Part shown: positions 27,109 to 36,031 of the stretch, one piece after another
Position numbering within the stretch: position 1 is the first letter of the stretch
Layout: each line of letters starts with the position of its first letter
Assembly: GCF_004137245.1 (NCBI RefSeq)
Contig: NZ_SDWS01000002.1
Span: 310,001-374,000 of the forward strand
Source of the DNA: Nocardioides glacieisoli
Lineage (GTDB): Bacteria > Actinomycetota > Actinomycetes > Propionibacteriales > Nocardioidaceae
Length of the DNA: 64,000 nucleotides
Reading direction: 5' to 3'
Program-made: the position numbers and the translations under genes
The notes under the pieces: model-generated
Told to the model about the DNA's origin: nothing
What the model saw: only the letters and a program-made list of their open reading frames with translations
Databases searched by the model: none

Positions 27109-27624
27109 ATGGCGACGATCTACTACACCGGCTGCACCCTCGACGGCTTCATCGCGACCGACGACCACTCCCTCGACTGGCTGACCTCGCGCGACATCGA
27201 CATGGACGGCCCGATGGCCTACCCCGGCTTCAGCGAGCGCACGGGCGCGTGCGTGATGGGAGCCAACACCTGGCAGTGGATCCTCGACCACGACGACGAC
27301 CCGTGGGGTCCGAAGCCGACGTGGGTGGTCACGCACCGCGACTTCGCACCGAGCAAGCAGGTCCGCTTCACCGACGCTGCCGTCGCCGACGTGCACGCAG
27401 AGATGACCGAGGTCGCCGACGGCAAGGACCTCTGGATCGTCGGTGGTGGCGAGCTCGTGGGGCAGTTCCACGACCTCGGCCTGCTCGACGAGGTGTGGGT
27501 CCAGTTCGCGCCGGTGACGATCGGCAGCGGCGCTCCGGTGCTCCCGCGCCACGTCGAGCTGCGGCTGGAGGAGACCGCGCGCAACCTCGACTTCATGTGC
27601 GGGCGCTACAGCGTCGTCCGCTGA
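27109..27624 (+). CDS. RibD C-terminal/dihydrofolate reductase-like protein
   Basis: 171 residues. The N-terminus IYYTGCTLDGFIATDD, the ACVMGANTWQWIL segment and the LWIVGGGELVGQFHDLGLLDE stretch are typical of the RibD_C/DHFR-like superfamily of NADPH reductases. It is unlikely to be the housekeeping dihydrofolate reductase. The substrate is unknown. CAGGGT lies 6 nt before the ATG, a weak leaderless signature. Confidence 0.82.
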   Translation: MATIYYTGCTLDGFIATDDHSLDWLTSRDIDMDGPMAYPGFSERTGACVMGANTWQWILDHDDDPWGPKPTWVVTHRDFAPSKQVRFTDAAVADVHAEMTEVADGKDLWIVGGGELVGQFHDLGLLDEVWVQFAPVTIGSGAPVLPRHVELRLEETARNLDFMCGRYSVVR

Positions 27625-27700
27625 GACACCCTCGGGAGGGCGTGGACAGCCCGCGCGGACTGGGGGCAGGGTGGACGGACCATCTCTCGGGAGGACCCCC

Positions 27701-29542
27701 ATGCACCTGCGTACGTCCCTCGCCGCCGTCACCGCGACAGGCCTCATCACCGGACTCGTGCTCGCGACCCCCACGGGCGCGACCGGAGCCCAGCCGCCCG
27801 GCGCGCCTGACCAGCGGCCCACGGCCAAGATCCCGATCGCGATCGGCACGGGTGGCGCCGTCACGACCGTCGACCCCGAGGCCAGCGCGGCCGGCCTCAA
27901 GGTGCTGAAGGCCGGTGGCAACGCGGTCGACGCCGCCGTCGCCGCGGCCGCGACGCTCGGCGTGACCGAGCCCTACAGCGCCGGCATCGGCGGTGGCGGC
28001 TACTTCGTCTACTACAACGCCAAGACCGGCAAGGTCCGCACGCTCGACGGTCGCGAGACCGCGCCCAACAAGATGCCGCAGGACGCCTTCATCGACCCGG
28101 CGACCGGCAAGCCGTACACCTTCACGCCCGACCTGGTCACCAGCGGCGTCAGCGTCGGCACTCCCGGCACCCTCGCGACGTGGGACAAGGCCCTGGCCAA
28201 CTGGGGCACCTTCTCGCTCGGCGAGGCACTCGCCCCGGCGACCAAGGTCGCGACGCGCGGGTTCAAGGTCGACGACACCTTCCGCCAGCAGACCCTGGAC
28301 AACGAGGAGCGGTTCCGCGCCTTCAAGGACACCAAGAAGCTGTTCCTCCGCGGCGGCGACGCCCCCGCGGTGGGCTCGATCTTCCGCAACCCCGACCTCG
28401 CCGAGACCTACCGGCTGATCGCGGAGAAGGGCACGTCCGCGTTCTACCGCGGCCCGCTCGCACGGCTGATGTCCGACGTGGTCCGCAAGCCCCGGACCAC
28501 GAAGAACACCGAGCTGCCGACGCCGAAGGGCTACCTCACGCCGCGCGACCTGCGCGACTACAAGGTGCGCTCGCAGCGCGCGAGCAGGACGAGCTACCGC
28601 GGCCACGACGTCTACGGCATGGCGCCGTCGTCGTCCGGCGGCACCACCGTCGGTGAGGCGCTCAACATCCTGGAGCGCTACGACCTCGGCTCGATGACGC
28701 CCGAGGCCGCGCTCCACCACTACCTCGAGGCGAGCGCGCTCGCCTTCGCCGACCGCGGGAAGTACGTCGGTGACCCGGCCTTCGTCGACGTGCCGGTCAA
28801 GCGGCTGCTCGACGACACCTTCGCCGCCGAGCGCGCCTGCTCGCTGAACCCGGCCAAGGCCGCGACCAAGCCGGTCGCCGCCGGTGACGTGACGTCGTAC
28901 GACGGTGTGTGCGGTCCGGCGACCGCGAAGGGCACGACCGACGCCGACACCGAGAACATCTCCACCACCAACCTCACCGTCGCCGACAGGTGGGGCAACG
29001 TCGTCGAGTACACGCTCACCATCGAGCAGACCGGCGGCTCCGGCATCACGGTGCCGGGCCACGGCTTCCTGCTCAACAACGAGCTGACCGACTTCTCCAC
29101 GGTGTACGACGCCGCCGACCCGAACCGGATCCAGCCGGGCAAGCGGCCGCGCAGCTCCATGTCGCCGACGATCGTGCTCAAGGACGGCAAGCCGTTCCTC
29201 GCGCTCGGCTCGCCCGGCGGCTCGACGATCATCACCACCGTCCTGCAGATGCTGGTCAACCGGATCGACCTCGGCATGACCCTCGAGGAGGCTATCGCGG
29301 CGCCGCGTGCGAGTCAGCGCAACACCGCGAGCGTCACCGCGGAGCCGGCCTTCATCACCGCCTCCGGGCCCGCCCTCACTGCGCTCGGCCACACCCTCGC
29401 GCCGGCGGGCGACGCGTTCACCAGCGCCTCCGAGATCGGTGCCGCGACGGCCATCGAGTTCGGCCCGCGCAAGCTGCTGACCGCGGTCGCCGAGCCGAGC
29501 CGGCGCGGCAAGGGGTCCGCGAAGGTGGTCGACCCGCAGTAG
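27701..29542 (+). CDS. ggt: Secreted gamma-glutamyltransferase
   Basis: 613 residues from ATG 27701 with GGGAGGA upstream. The signal peptide (about 1-30) ends near TGATGAQ. The GGT fold has VTEPYSAGIGGGGYFVYY, the autoprocessing site ISTTNLTVAD (Thr nucleophile at the small-subunit N-terminus) and LLNNELTDF. SPGGSTIITTVLQ follows. It hydrolyses or transfers gamma-glutamyl groups from glutathione and related peptides outside the cell. The usual TTHFSV is altered to TTNLTV but keeps the Thr pair. Confidence 0.9.
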   Translation: MHLRTSLAAVTATGLITGLVLATPTGATGAQPPGAPDQRPTAKIPIAIGTGGAVTTVDPEASAAGLKVLKAGGNAVDAAVAAAATLGVTEPYSAGIGGGGYFVYYNAKTGKVRTLDGRETAPNKMPQDAFIDPATGKPYTFTPDLVTSGVSVGTPGTLATWDKALANWGTFSLGEALAPATKVATRGFKVDDTFRQQTLDNEERFRAFKDTKKLFLRGGDAPAVGSIFRNPDLAETYRLIAEKGTSAFYRGPLARLMSDVVRKPRTTKNTELPTPKGYLTPRDLRDYKVRSQRASRTSYRGHDVYGMAPSSSGGTTVGEALNILERYDLGSMTPEAALHHYLEASALAFADRGKYVGDPAFVDVPVKRLLDDTFAAERACSLNPAKAATKPVAAGDVTSYDGVCGPATAKGTTDADTENISTTNLTVADRWGNVVEYTLTIEQTGGSGITVPGHGFLLNNELTDFSTVYDAADPNRIQPGKRPRSSMSPTIVLKDGKPFLALGSPGGSTIITTVLQMLVNRIDLGMTLEEAIAAPRASQRNTASVTAEPAFITASGPALTALGHTLAPAGDAFTSASEIGAATAIEFGPRKLLTAVAEPSRRGKGSAKVVDPQ

Positions 29543-29580
29543 GACTTCGTCGGGGTGGCTCGCTCTGCCACAATCGCAGG

Positions 29581-30366
29581 GTGAGCTACCTCTTCCTCAA
29601 GGGCCACGGCACGGAGAACGACTTCGTGGTGCTGCCCGACGCCGACGGCACGGTCCACGGTGACCTGTCCGCCGAGCGCGTCCGCGCGCTCTGCGACCGG
29701 CGCGCGGGCATCGGTGGCGACGGTGTGTTGCGGGCCGTCCGCCGCGACGGTGGCTGGTTCATGGACTACCGCAACTCCGACGGCTCGGTCAGCGAGATGT
29801 GCGGCAACGGGATTCGGGTGTTCGCGCGCTACCTGCACGAGCGCGAGGGCGAGCCCTTCCCGATGAAGATCCACACCCGCGACGGCATCAAGGTCCTCGA
29901 CCGCACCGGCGACGACTTCACCGCCGACATGGGCGCGCCGGAGGTCTTCGGCGAGACCGAGGTGACCGTCACGGGCCGGAGCTACCCGGCCGCGCACGTC
30001 TCGATGGGCAACCCGCACGCCGTCGTGTTCGTCGACAACCTCGCCGAGGCCGGTGCCCTCGACGAGGAGCCCGAGCACGACGACTCGATCTACCCCGACG
30101 GCGTCAACGTCGAGTTCGTCGCACGTCGTGGCGAGCACCACGTCGCCATGCGGGTGCACGAGCGCGGCTCGGGCGAGACCCGGTCCTGCGGAACCGGCGC
30201 CTGCGCCGTCGCGGTGGCCACCTCGCTGGTCGACGACGCACCCCGCGGTACGCCGTACCGCATCGACGTCCCCGGCGGCACGCTCACCGTCGTGTGGACC
30301 GAGGAGGATCGCGTCCTGCTCAGCGGGCCGGCCGTGCTGGTGGCCGAGGGCCTGACGGACCTCTGA
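29581..30366 (+). CDS. dapF: Diaminopimelate epimerase
   Basis: 261 residues from GTG 29581. It interconverts LL- and meso-diaminopimelate for lysine and peptidoglycan synthesis. Both catalytic cysteines are present, in SVSEMCGNGIRVFA and in RSCGTGACAVAVA. The N-terminus FLKGHGTENDFVVLPD is standard. CACAAT lies 6 nt before the GTG, the same arrangement as at 50221. The gene follows miaA in mycobacteria; here ggt and others intervene. Confidence 0.95.
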   Translation: MSYLFLKGHGTENDFVVLPDADGTVHGDLSAERVRALCDRRAGIGGDGVLRAVRRDGGWFMDYRNSDGSVSEMCGNGIRVFARYLHEREGEPFPMKIHTRDGIKVLDRTGDDFTADMGAPEVFGETEVTVTGRSYPAAHVSMGNPHAVVFVDNLAEAGALDEEPEHDDSIYPDGVNVEFVARRGEHHVAMRVHERGSGETRSCGTGACAVAVATSLVDDAPRGTPYRIDVPGGTLTVVWTEEDRVLLSGPAVLVAEGLTDL

Positions 30367-30415
30367 GGTCGAGTGCGCTCCCGGTAGTAGCCGCCGCGTA
30401 GCCGAGCACTCGACC
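30367..30415. terminator. Hairpin after dapF
   Basis: GGTCGAGTGC (30367-30376) and GCACTCGACC (30406-30415) form a perfect 10-bp stem around 29 nt. It lies between the dapF stop and the dehydrogenase gene. Its GGTCGAGT arm resembles the end of repeat R1, so it may be a relative rather than only a terminator. Confidence 0.5.
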
Positions 30416-30432
30416 CTTCTACGATCCTCCGC

Positions 30433-31209
30433 ATGGACATCACCGGATCCTCCGCCATCGTCACCGGCGGCGCGAGCGGCATCGGTGCCGCCGTCGCGCG
30501 CGCCCTCGCCGCCAGGGGCGCCGTCGTGGTCGTCGCCGACCTCAACGCCGAGAAGGGCGAGGCGCTGGCCGCCGAGATCAACGGCGTCTTCGCCTCCGTC
30601 GACGTGACGAGGACCGACCAGGTCGCCGCCGCCGTCGAAGCCGCCGCCGAGATCGCCCCGCTGCGCGCGTGCGTCAACTCCGCCGGCATCGGCTGGGCCC
30701 AGCGCACGATCGGCCGCGACGGGCTGCTCGAGCAGGCCCACGACCTCGACGCCTTCCGCAAGGTCGTCGAGATCAACCTGATCGGCACCTTCGACATGAC
30801 CCGCCAGGCCGCGACGGTGATGAGCCGCAACGAGCCCGACGAGGACGGCCAACGCGGCGCGATCGTCAACCTCGCCTCGGTCGCCGCCTTCGACGGGCAG
30901 ATCGGCCAGGCCTCCTACTCCGCGTCCAAGGGCGGCGTCGTCGGGATGACCCTCCCGGTCGCCCGCGACCTGTCGGCTGCCGGCATCCGCCTCAACACCG
31001 TCGCGCCCGGGCTGATCGACACCCCGATCTACGACGCGTTCCCCGACCCCGCCGAGTTCAAGGCCAACCTCGGGCAGAACGTGCTCTTCCCCAAGCGGCT
31101 CGGGCATGCCGAGGAGCTCGCCAGCATGGTGGTGGAGTGCCTCACCAACTCCTACATGAACGGCGAGACGATCCGCGTCGACGGCGGCATCCGGATGCCA
31201 CCGAAGTGA
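30433..31209 (+). CDS. Short-chain dehydrogenase/reductase
   Basis: 258 residues. The NAD-binding VTGGASGIGAAVARAL, NSAGIG, the catalytic Ser and Tyr-x-x-x-Lys (YSASKGG) and PGLIDTPIYDAFP are all present. The sequence pattern is closest to 3-hydroxyacyl-CoA dehydrogenase type 2 (HSD10-like) members, so fatty acid or branched amino acid breakdown is plausible. TACGAT lies 7 nt before the ATG and no Shine-Dalgarno is seen. Confidence 0.85.
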   Translation: MDITGSSAIVTGGASGIGAAVARALAARGAVVVVADLNAEKGEALAAEINGVFASVDVTRTDQVAAAVEAAAEIAPLRACVNSAGIGWAQRTIGRDGLLEQAHDLDAFRKVVEINLIGTFDMTRQAATVMSRNEPDEDGQRGAIVNLASVAAFDGQIGQASYSASKGGVVGMTLPVARDLSAAGIRLNTVAPGLIDTPIYDAFPDPAEFKANLGQNVLFPKRLGHAEELASMVVECLTNSYMNGETIRVDGGIRMPPK

Positions 31210-31259
31210 CCGCGCCATCGGTGAGGTTTCGGGCACCGAGGGCGGGGTAGGACCCGAGC

Positions 31260-32354
31260 ATGGGGGACACACGGGGGATGCGCGCGCTCGTAGCGATGGT
31301 GCTGCTGATGACGACGGGGTTCGTGACCCTCGCATCGGGTCCGGCAGCCGTCGCCGCCGGTGGGTTACCTGATCGGTGCGTGGAGTCGCGGAGCGGCACC
31401 ACCGTGCGGTTCGACTCCAACGTGCCCGCCACCGATCTGGACGTCCGGATCTGGGTGGGCTACCAGGAGATTCGCAGCGACATCTACCTCGTCAGCGGAC
31501 CGGAGTACCAGTACGGCCCGCGCTGGCTGTTGACGGACCAGTTCAACCGGCTCGGACAGCCTGGCGGAGTCACCTTCGACAACCAGGCACCTTATGGGTA
31601 CTACGACTCCCCTCCGAGCAGCGGTGAGGTCCGGGTGCGTCCCAAGCAGGAGCTGCCCGAGTACTGGTCGGGCGATTACACGTTCTCCATCGAGTCAGGC
31701 ATGCCGATGCCGTCGGACATCACCGTCACCGTCACGTGGGCGGACTGCGACGAGGACCGCGACTTCCACGGGGACAAGACCCGCGACAACTGCGTCGGTC
31801 TCCACAACCCCGAGCAGTTCGACCTCGACCGGGACGGCAAGGGCGATCCCTGCGACCCCGACGACGACAACGACAACGTCGCCGACGTCAGCGACAACTG
31901 CCCGACGACCGCGAACGACCAGACCGATTGGGACGGCGACCGCATCGGCAACGCCTGCGACACCACTCCCGGCATCGCGCCGCCCCCGCCGGCGACCACC
32001 CCGGTCCCGCCGGGGACCACGACGCCGCCGGGGACCGTGCCACCGCCCCCCGGGTGCACCGCGAGCTGCGCCTACGCCAGCACGATAGGGCTGCGGCACC
32101 AGAAGGCCCGCCACCGCCTCACCGGCAAGGTCGAGTCGGTCGCGTTCGGCTGTCGCGCGGGCGTCGAGGTCACGATCTGGCGCAAGAAGTCGGGCGAGGG
32201 CCGCAAGCTCGTCGTGGTGACCACCCGATCGACCGCGAAGTTCCGCACCAGGGCGCCGCGTCGGGCCGGGCGCTACTACGCCACCGTCGGGTCACCCGCG
32301 CAACCGCTCTGCGGCAACGCGACCTCGCGTGTCGTACGCATCCGCAAGCGCTGA
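31260..32354 (+). CDS. Secreted protein with TSP3 repeats, paralogue 1
   Basis: 364 residues. The signal peptide (about 7-33) is followed by a unique beta-rich domain (about 35-160). Calcium-binding thrombospondin type 3-like repeats follow (about 162-240; DLDRDGKGDPCDPDDDNDN and GDRIGNACD). A Pro/Thr linker comes next (about 240-265). The C-terminal domain of about 95 residues starts CTASCAY and contains VTIWRKKSG, FRTRAPRRAGRYYATV and paired cysteines. The same C-terminal domain ends the next two proteins. No function is known. Confidence 0.8.
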   Translation: MGDTRGMRALVAMVLLMTTGFVTLASGPAAVAAGGLPDRCVESRSGTTVRFDSNVPATDLDVRIWVGYQEIRSDIYLVSGPEYQYGPRWLLTDQFNRLGQPGGVTFDNQAPYGYYDSPPSSGEVRVRPKQELPEYWSGDYTFSIESGMPMPSDITVTVTWADCDEDRDFHGDKTRDNCVGLHNPEQFDLDRDGKGDPCDPDDDNDNVADVSDNCPTTANDQTDWDGDRIGNACDTTPGIAPPPPATTPVPPGTTTPPGTVPPPPGCTASCAYASTIGLRHQKARHRLTGKVESVAFGCRAGVEVTIWRKKSGEGRKLVVVTTRSTAKFRTRAPRRAGRYYATVGSPAQPLCGNATSRVVRIRKR

Positions 32355-32400
32355 CCGCAGAGGTGTGGCCGGCCCCGCCGGTCCCACCTACCCTGTGCCG

Positions 32401-33516
32401 ATGCGCCTGCTCCCGATCCGCCTCGCCCTGACCGCACTGGTGGCCGGGTTCGTCTCGACGGTCGCAGCACCGGCCCCGGCCGCCTCCGCGCCCGTGCCGT
32501 GCGTGCGCACCTTCAGCGGATCCGCGACGGCCGTCGCGCCGGACGCGGCCGGCGACCCGCCGTCCACCACGACGACGGCCTCGCTCGCCGTACCGGCTGC
32601 ACCCGGAGTGGTCGAGGACGTCGACGTCACCGTCGCGATCGAGCACCCCGATGCCTTCCAGCTGCGCGTACGCCTCTCGCACGCCACCAGCACCACCATC
32701 CTCCAGAAGCGGTTCGCCGACAGCGGCCCGCAGGTGCGCCCGCTCTCGTGGGACGACGAGGCCGCGGCGGTCTACGGCCCGACCTCGGCGCCCGGCTCCT
32801 ACCGCCCCGACCAGCCGCTCAGCCTCCACGACGGAGCCGCGATCGGCGGCGCGTGGCGGTTGCTCGTGGACAACTGGGGCCCGTCCGCGGGCCGCGTGCT
32901 GTCCTGGAGCGTCACCATCAGCTACAGCATCTGCGACGCGGACGGCGACGGCGTCGAGGACCACGTCGACAACTGCGACCCGGTGGCCAACCCCGACCAG
33001 GCCGACATCGACCGCGACGGCGTGGGTGACGCGTGCGACGGCGACCCCGACGGTGACGGGATCAGCGGCCCGGCCGACAACTGCCCGAGGGCCGCCAACC
33101 CGACACAGGCCAACAGCGACGCCGACGCGCTCGGCGACGCGTGCGACGCGGATGACGACGACGACGGCCGCGCCGACGCGGACGACGGCTGCCGCCTGGA
33201 GTCCGCCGCCACGTCGTCGGGCTGCCCGTCGGTCGCGACCAAGGTCCGCCTCCGCAAGGAGAAGTCGCGCCTCGTCGGCAAGGTGCGCTCCGACCGCGCG
33301 GCGTGCGTGGACGAGGTCCGCGCGACGTTGAAGAGGAAGAAGGCGGGGCGCGACACCAAGCTCCTGGTCGTCACGACGAAGTCCAGCGGTCGCTTCCGCA
33401 CGCGCGTCCCGAAGGCAGCCGGCCGCTACTACGTTGTGGTCCGCAAGCGGTACGCCGTCGGCGTCGCCGAGTGCGGCAGCAGCAGGTCGACGACGGTGCG
33501 GGTGCGGCGCCGCTGA
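32401..33516 (+). CDS. Secreted P-domain/TSP3 protein, paralogue 2
   Basis: 371 residues from ATG 32401, with TACCCT 6 nt upstream. The signal peptide (about 1-30) precedes a proprotein-convertase P-like beta-sandwich (about 40-180; VRLSHATSTTILQKRFADSG and GAWRLLVDNWGPSAG). TSP3-like calcium repeats follow (about 182-275). The C-terminal domain is shared with its neighbours (VRLRKEKSRLVGKV, FRTRVPKAAGRYYVVV) and ends in a basic tail. Its N-terminal half differs from paralogues 1 and 3, so it is a domain-shuffled relative. Confidence 0.82.
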   Translation: MRLLPIRLALTALVAGFVSTVAAPAPAASAPVPCVRTFSGSATAVAPDAAGDPPSTTTTASLAVPAAPGVVEDVDVTVAIEHPDAFQLRVRLSHATSTTILQKRFADSGPQVRPLSWDDEAAAVYGPTSAPGSYRPDQPLSLHDGAAIGGAWRLLVDNWGPSAGRVLSWSVTISYSICDADGDGVEDHVDNCDPVANPDQADIDRDGVGDACDGDPDGDGISGPADNCPRAANPTQANSDADALGDACDADDDDDGRADADDGCRLESAATSSGCPSVATKVRLRKEKSRLVGKVRSDRAACVDEVRATLKRKKAGRDTKLLVVTTKSSGRFRTRVPKAAGRYYVVVRKRYAVGVAECGSSRSTTVRVRRR

Positions 33517-33569
33517 GGCCGCCCCGTCCCGGAGGTTTCGGGAGCCCGCCTGCGGGGCATGTCCGTCGC

Positions 33570-34319
33570 ATGGGACAGCAGCGCGGGAGTCGGGTCTTCG
33601 TCGGGGTGGTGCTGGGCGTCGTGGCGGCACTCGGGGTCACCCAGCCGGGTGCCTCCGCGGAGTCGGCCGGGTCCGCACCCGCCGGTCAGGTCGCCGACGG
33701 ATCGGTCTCGCCCGACATCGAGCAGTACCCGACGGTGTGCCCGAAGCCCTCGAGCGGCGCCGGTGCCGACTCGCAGCTGCCCTGCGAGCCGCCGGACCCG
33801 TGCAGCGAAGACTCCGACGGCGACGGTGTCTACGACTGCGAGGACCCCTGCCCGCGGGATCCGTACGACACCTGCGACGACCCGACGCCGACCACGCCTC
33901 CCACCACGCAGCCTCCGACCACCCAGCCCCCGACGACCCAGCCCCCGACGACGCAGCCGCCCACCACGCAGCCGCCGGTGCCGACCAGCACGCCGACCGT
34001 CGGCGTACCCACTGTGTCCCCCGGGTGCCAGGCGTCCTGCGCGTACCTGCGCGAGGTCGACCTGCGCGTGACGACGACCAAGCTCAAGGGTGCCGTCGAC
34101 TCGGTCGCCCAGGGCTGCCGCGCGGACGCGACGATCACCCTGTGGCGCCAGAAGAAGGGCGCCGACCGCCGCCTGGTGGTGCTGACCAGCAAGCAGACGG
34201 GCACCTTCCGCACCGGGCGTCCCGCCCGCGCCGGCCGCTACTACGTCACCGTCACCTCGCCGGAGCAGCCGCTCTGCGCCTCGGCGACGTCCCCCACCGT
34301 GCGGGTGAAGCGCTCCTGA
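33570..34319 (+). CDS. Secreted TSP3/Pro-Thr linker protein, paralogue 3
   Basis: 249 residues from ATG 33570. A signal peptide (about 8-32) is followed by a short acidic region with one TSP3-like motif (SDGDGVYDCEDPC). Then come about seven repeats of a PTTQP unit (about 110-140) and the shared C-terminal domain (about 155-249; CQASCAYLREVDL, ITLWRQKKG, FRTGRPARAGRYYVTV). It is the shortest paralogue. A GAGGTTTCGGG box about 38 bp upstream is shared with paralogue 1. Confidence 0.8.
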   Translation: MGQQRGSRVFVGVVLGVVAALGVTQPGASAESAGSAPAGQVADGSVSPDIEQYPTVCPKPSSGAGADSQLPCEPPDPCSEDSDGDGVYDCEDPCPRDPYDTCDDPTPTTPPTTQPPTTQPPTTQPPTTQPPTTQPPVPTSTPTVGVPTVSPGCQASCAYLREVDLRVTTTKLKGAVDSVAQGCRADATITLWRQKKGADRRLVVLTSKQTGTFRTGRPARAGRYYVTVTSPEQPLCASATSPTVRVKRS

Positions 34320-34381
34320 GTGCCGCCGCAGCGTGAATCCGTTCGCGCTCGGCGTGCCTGCCGACCTACGCTTGTCGGCAT

Positions 34382-35920
34382 ATGACGAACGCACCTGACT
34401 TCAACCTCAAGGACGCCCTCGACGCGACCCGCGGCTGGGACGACGACTCGATCGAGCTGGACGACGACCTCCTCGACCCCGAGGACTCCTTCGAGTCCGG
34501 CTACGCCGACGACGGCTCGTCCGACGACGCCTATGACGAGCCGGACCCCGAAGAGCTGACGATCGGCGCGCAGGAGCTCGCCGAGCGCCACGCGCTGCGA
34601 CGCGTCGCCGCGCTGCGCACGGAGCTCGAGGACATCACCGAGGTCGAGTACCGCCAGCTGCGCCTCGAGAAGGTCGTGCTCGTCGGCGTGTGGACGCAAG
34701 GAACCGTCGCCGACGCCGAGAACTCGATGGCCGAGCTCGCGCTGCTCGCGGAGACCGCCGGCTCCGAGGTGCTCGAGGCGATCTTCCAGCGCCGCCAGTC
34801 GCCCGACCCGGCGACCTTCATCGGCCGCGGCAAGGTCGAGGCGATCCGCGAGATCGTCCAGGCGACCGGCGCCGACACGGTGATCTGCGACGGCGAGCTC
34901 GCGCCGAGCCAGCTGCGCAACCTCGAGGACAAGATCAAGGTCAAGGTCGTCGACCGCACCGCGCTGATCCTCGACATCTTCGCCCAGCACGCGAAGAGCA
35001 AGGAGGGCCAGGCGCAGGTCGAGCTGGCGCAGCTGCAGTACATGAAGCAGCGCCTCCGCGGCTGGGGTGGCAACCTCTCGCGCCAGGCCGGCGGTCGTGC
35101 CGCCGGCGGTGACGGCATCGGTGGCCGCGGCCCCGGTGAGACGAAGATCGAGACCGACCGGCGTCGCATCAACACGAAGATCGCCAAGCTTCGCAAGGAG
35201 CTCAAGGACCTGCGCGGCACCCGTGACGTCAAGCGCCAGTCGCGTCGTCGCAACCACATCCCCAGTGTCGCGATCGCCGGCTACACCAACGCAGGCAAGT
35301 CCTCGCTGCTCAACCGGCTCACCGACGCGGGCGTGCTCGTCGAGGACTCGCTCTTCGCGACCCTCGACCCCACCACGCGTCGTACGACGACCGCTGACGG
35401 CCGCATCTACACGATGTCCGACACCGTGGGCTTCGTCCGCCACCTGCCCCACGGCCTCGTCGAGGCCTTCCGCTCGACGCTGGAGGAGGTCGCCGACAGC
35501 GACCTGCTGCTCCACGTCGTCGACGGGTCGCACCCCGACCCCGAGGGCCAGATCGCGGCGGTCCGCGAGGTGCTCGCCGAGATCGGTGCCACCAAGGTCC
35601 CCGAGATCATCGTGATCAACAAGGCCGACGCGGCCGACCCGATGGTGATCAGCCGCCTGCGCGCCCGCGAGCCGCACAGCGTCGTGGTCAGCGCGAAGAC
35701 CGGCGACGGCATCGAGGACGCGCTGCGGACGATCGAGTCCGAGCTGCCGCGGCCGCAGGTCGAGTTCGACGTGCTGCTGCCCTACGAGCGCGGCGACCTG
35801 GTCAACCGGATCCACCAGGAGGCCGAGATCGGCTCGCTGGAGCACACCGGCGACGGCACGCTCGTCGTCGGCCGTGCCAACGCCGACCTCGCGAGCGAGC
35901 TGACGGCGTACGCTCGCTGA
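34382..35920 (+). CDS. hflX: GTPase HflX
   Basis: 512 residues. It is a ribosome-associated GTPase that splits stalled or heat-stressed ribosomes. The HflX N-terminal domain contains FIGRGKVEAIREIV and CDGELAPSQLRNLEDK. The glycine-rich RGPGETKIETDRRRI linker follows. The GTPase domain has G1 GYTNAGKSSLLN, G3 DTVGFVRHLPH and G4 NKAD. An acidic extension of about 60 residues precedes it. TACGCT lies 9 nt before the ATG. Confidence 0.95.
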   Translation: MTNAPDFNLKDALDATRGWDDDSIELDDDLLDPEDSFESGYADDGSSDDAYDEPDPEELTIGAQELAERHALRRVAALRTELEDITEVEYRQLRLEKVVLVGVWTQGTVADAENSMAELALLAETAGSEVLEAIFQRRQSPDPATFIGRGKVEAIREIVQATGADTVICDGELAPSQLRNLEDKIKVKVVDRTALILDIFAQHAKSKEGQAQVELAQLQYMKQRLRGWGGNLSRQAGGRAAGGDGIGGRGPGETKIETDRRRINTKIAKLRKELKDLRGTRDVKRQSRRRNHIPSVAIAGYTNAGKSSLLNRLTDAGVLVEDSLFATLDPTTRRTTTADGRIYTMSDTVGFVRHLPHGLVEAFRSTLEEVADSDLLLHVVDGSHPDPEGQIAAVREVLAEIGATKVPEIIVINKADAADPMVISRLRAREPHSVVVSAKTGDGIEDALRTIESELPRPQVEFDVLLPYERGDLVNRIHQEAEIGSLEHTGDGTLVVGRANADLASELTAYAR

Positions 35921-35930
35921 CGTTGCCTTC

Positions 35931-36024
35931 CAGCGATCCCCGGCTGACCGGGGATCGCTGAAGTTGTCAGGCCTTGCACGGGCCGACATGTTCAGGGATC
36001 CCCGGCTGACCGGGGATCCCTGAA
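35931..36024. repeat. Repeat module R4 between convergent hflX and M14 genes
   Basis: Two perfect hairpins with a CTGA loop: 35931-35960 (13-bp stem, CAGCGATCCCCGG) and 35991-36024 (15-bp stem, TTCAGGGATCCCCGG). They are joined by about 30 nt containing GTCAGGCC and GCACG. It lies between convergent genes and could terminate both. A related module is at 40685-40748. Confidence 0.8.
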
Positions 36025-36031
36025 CAGCGGG

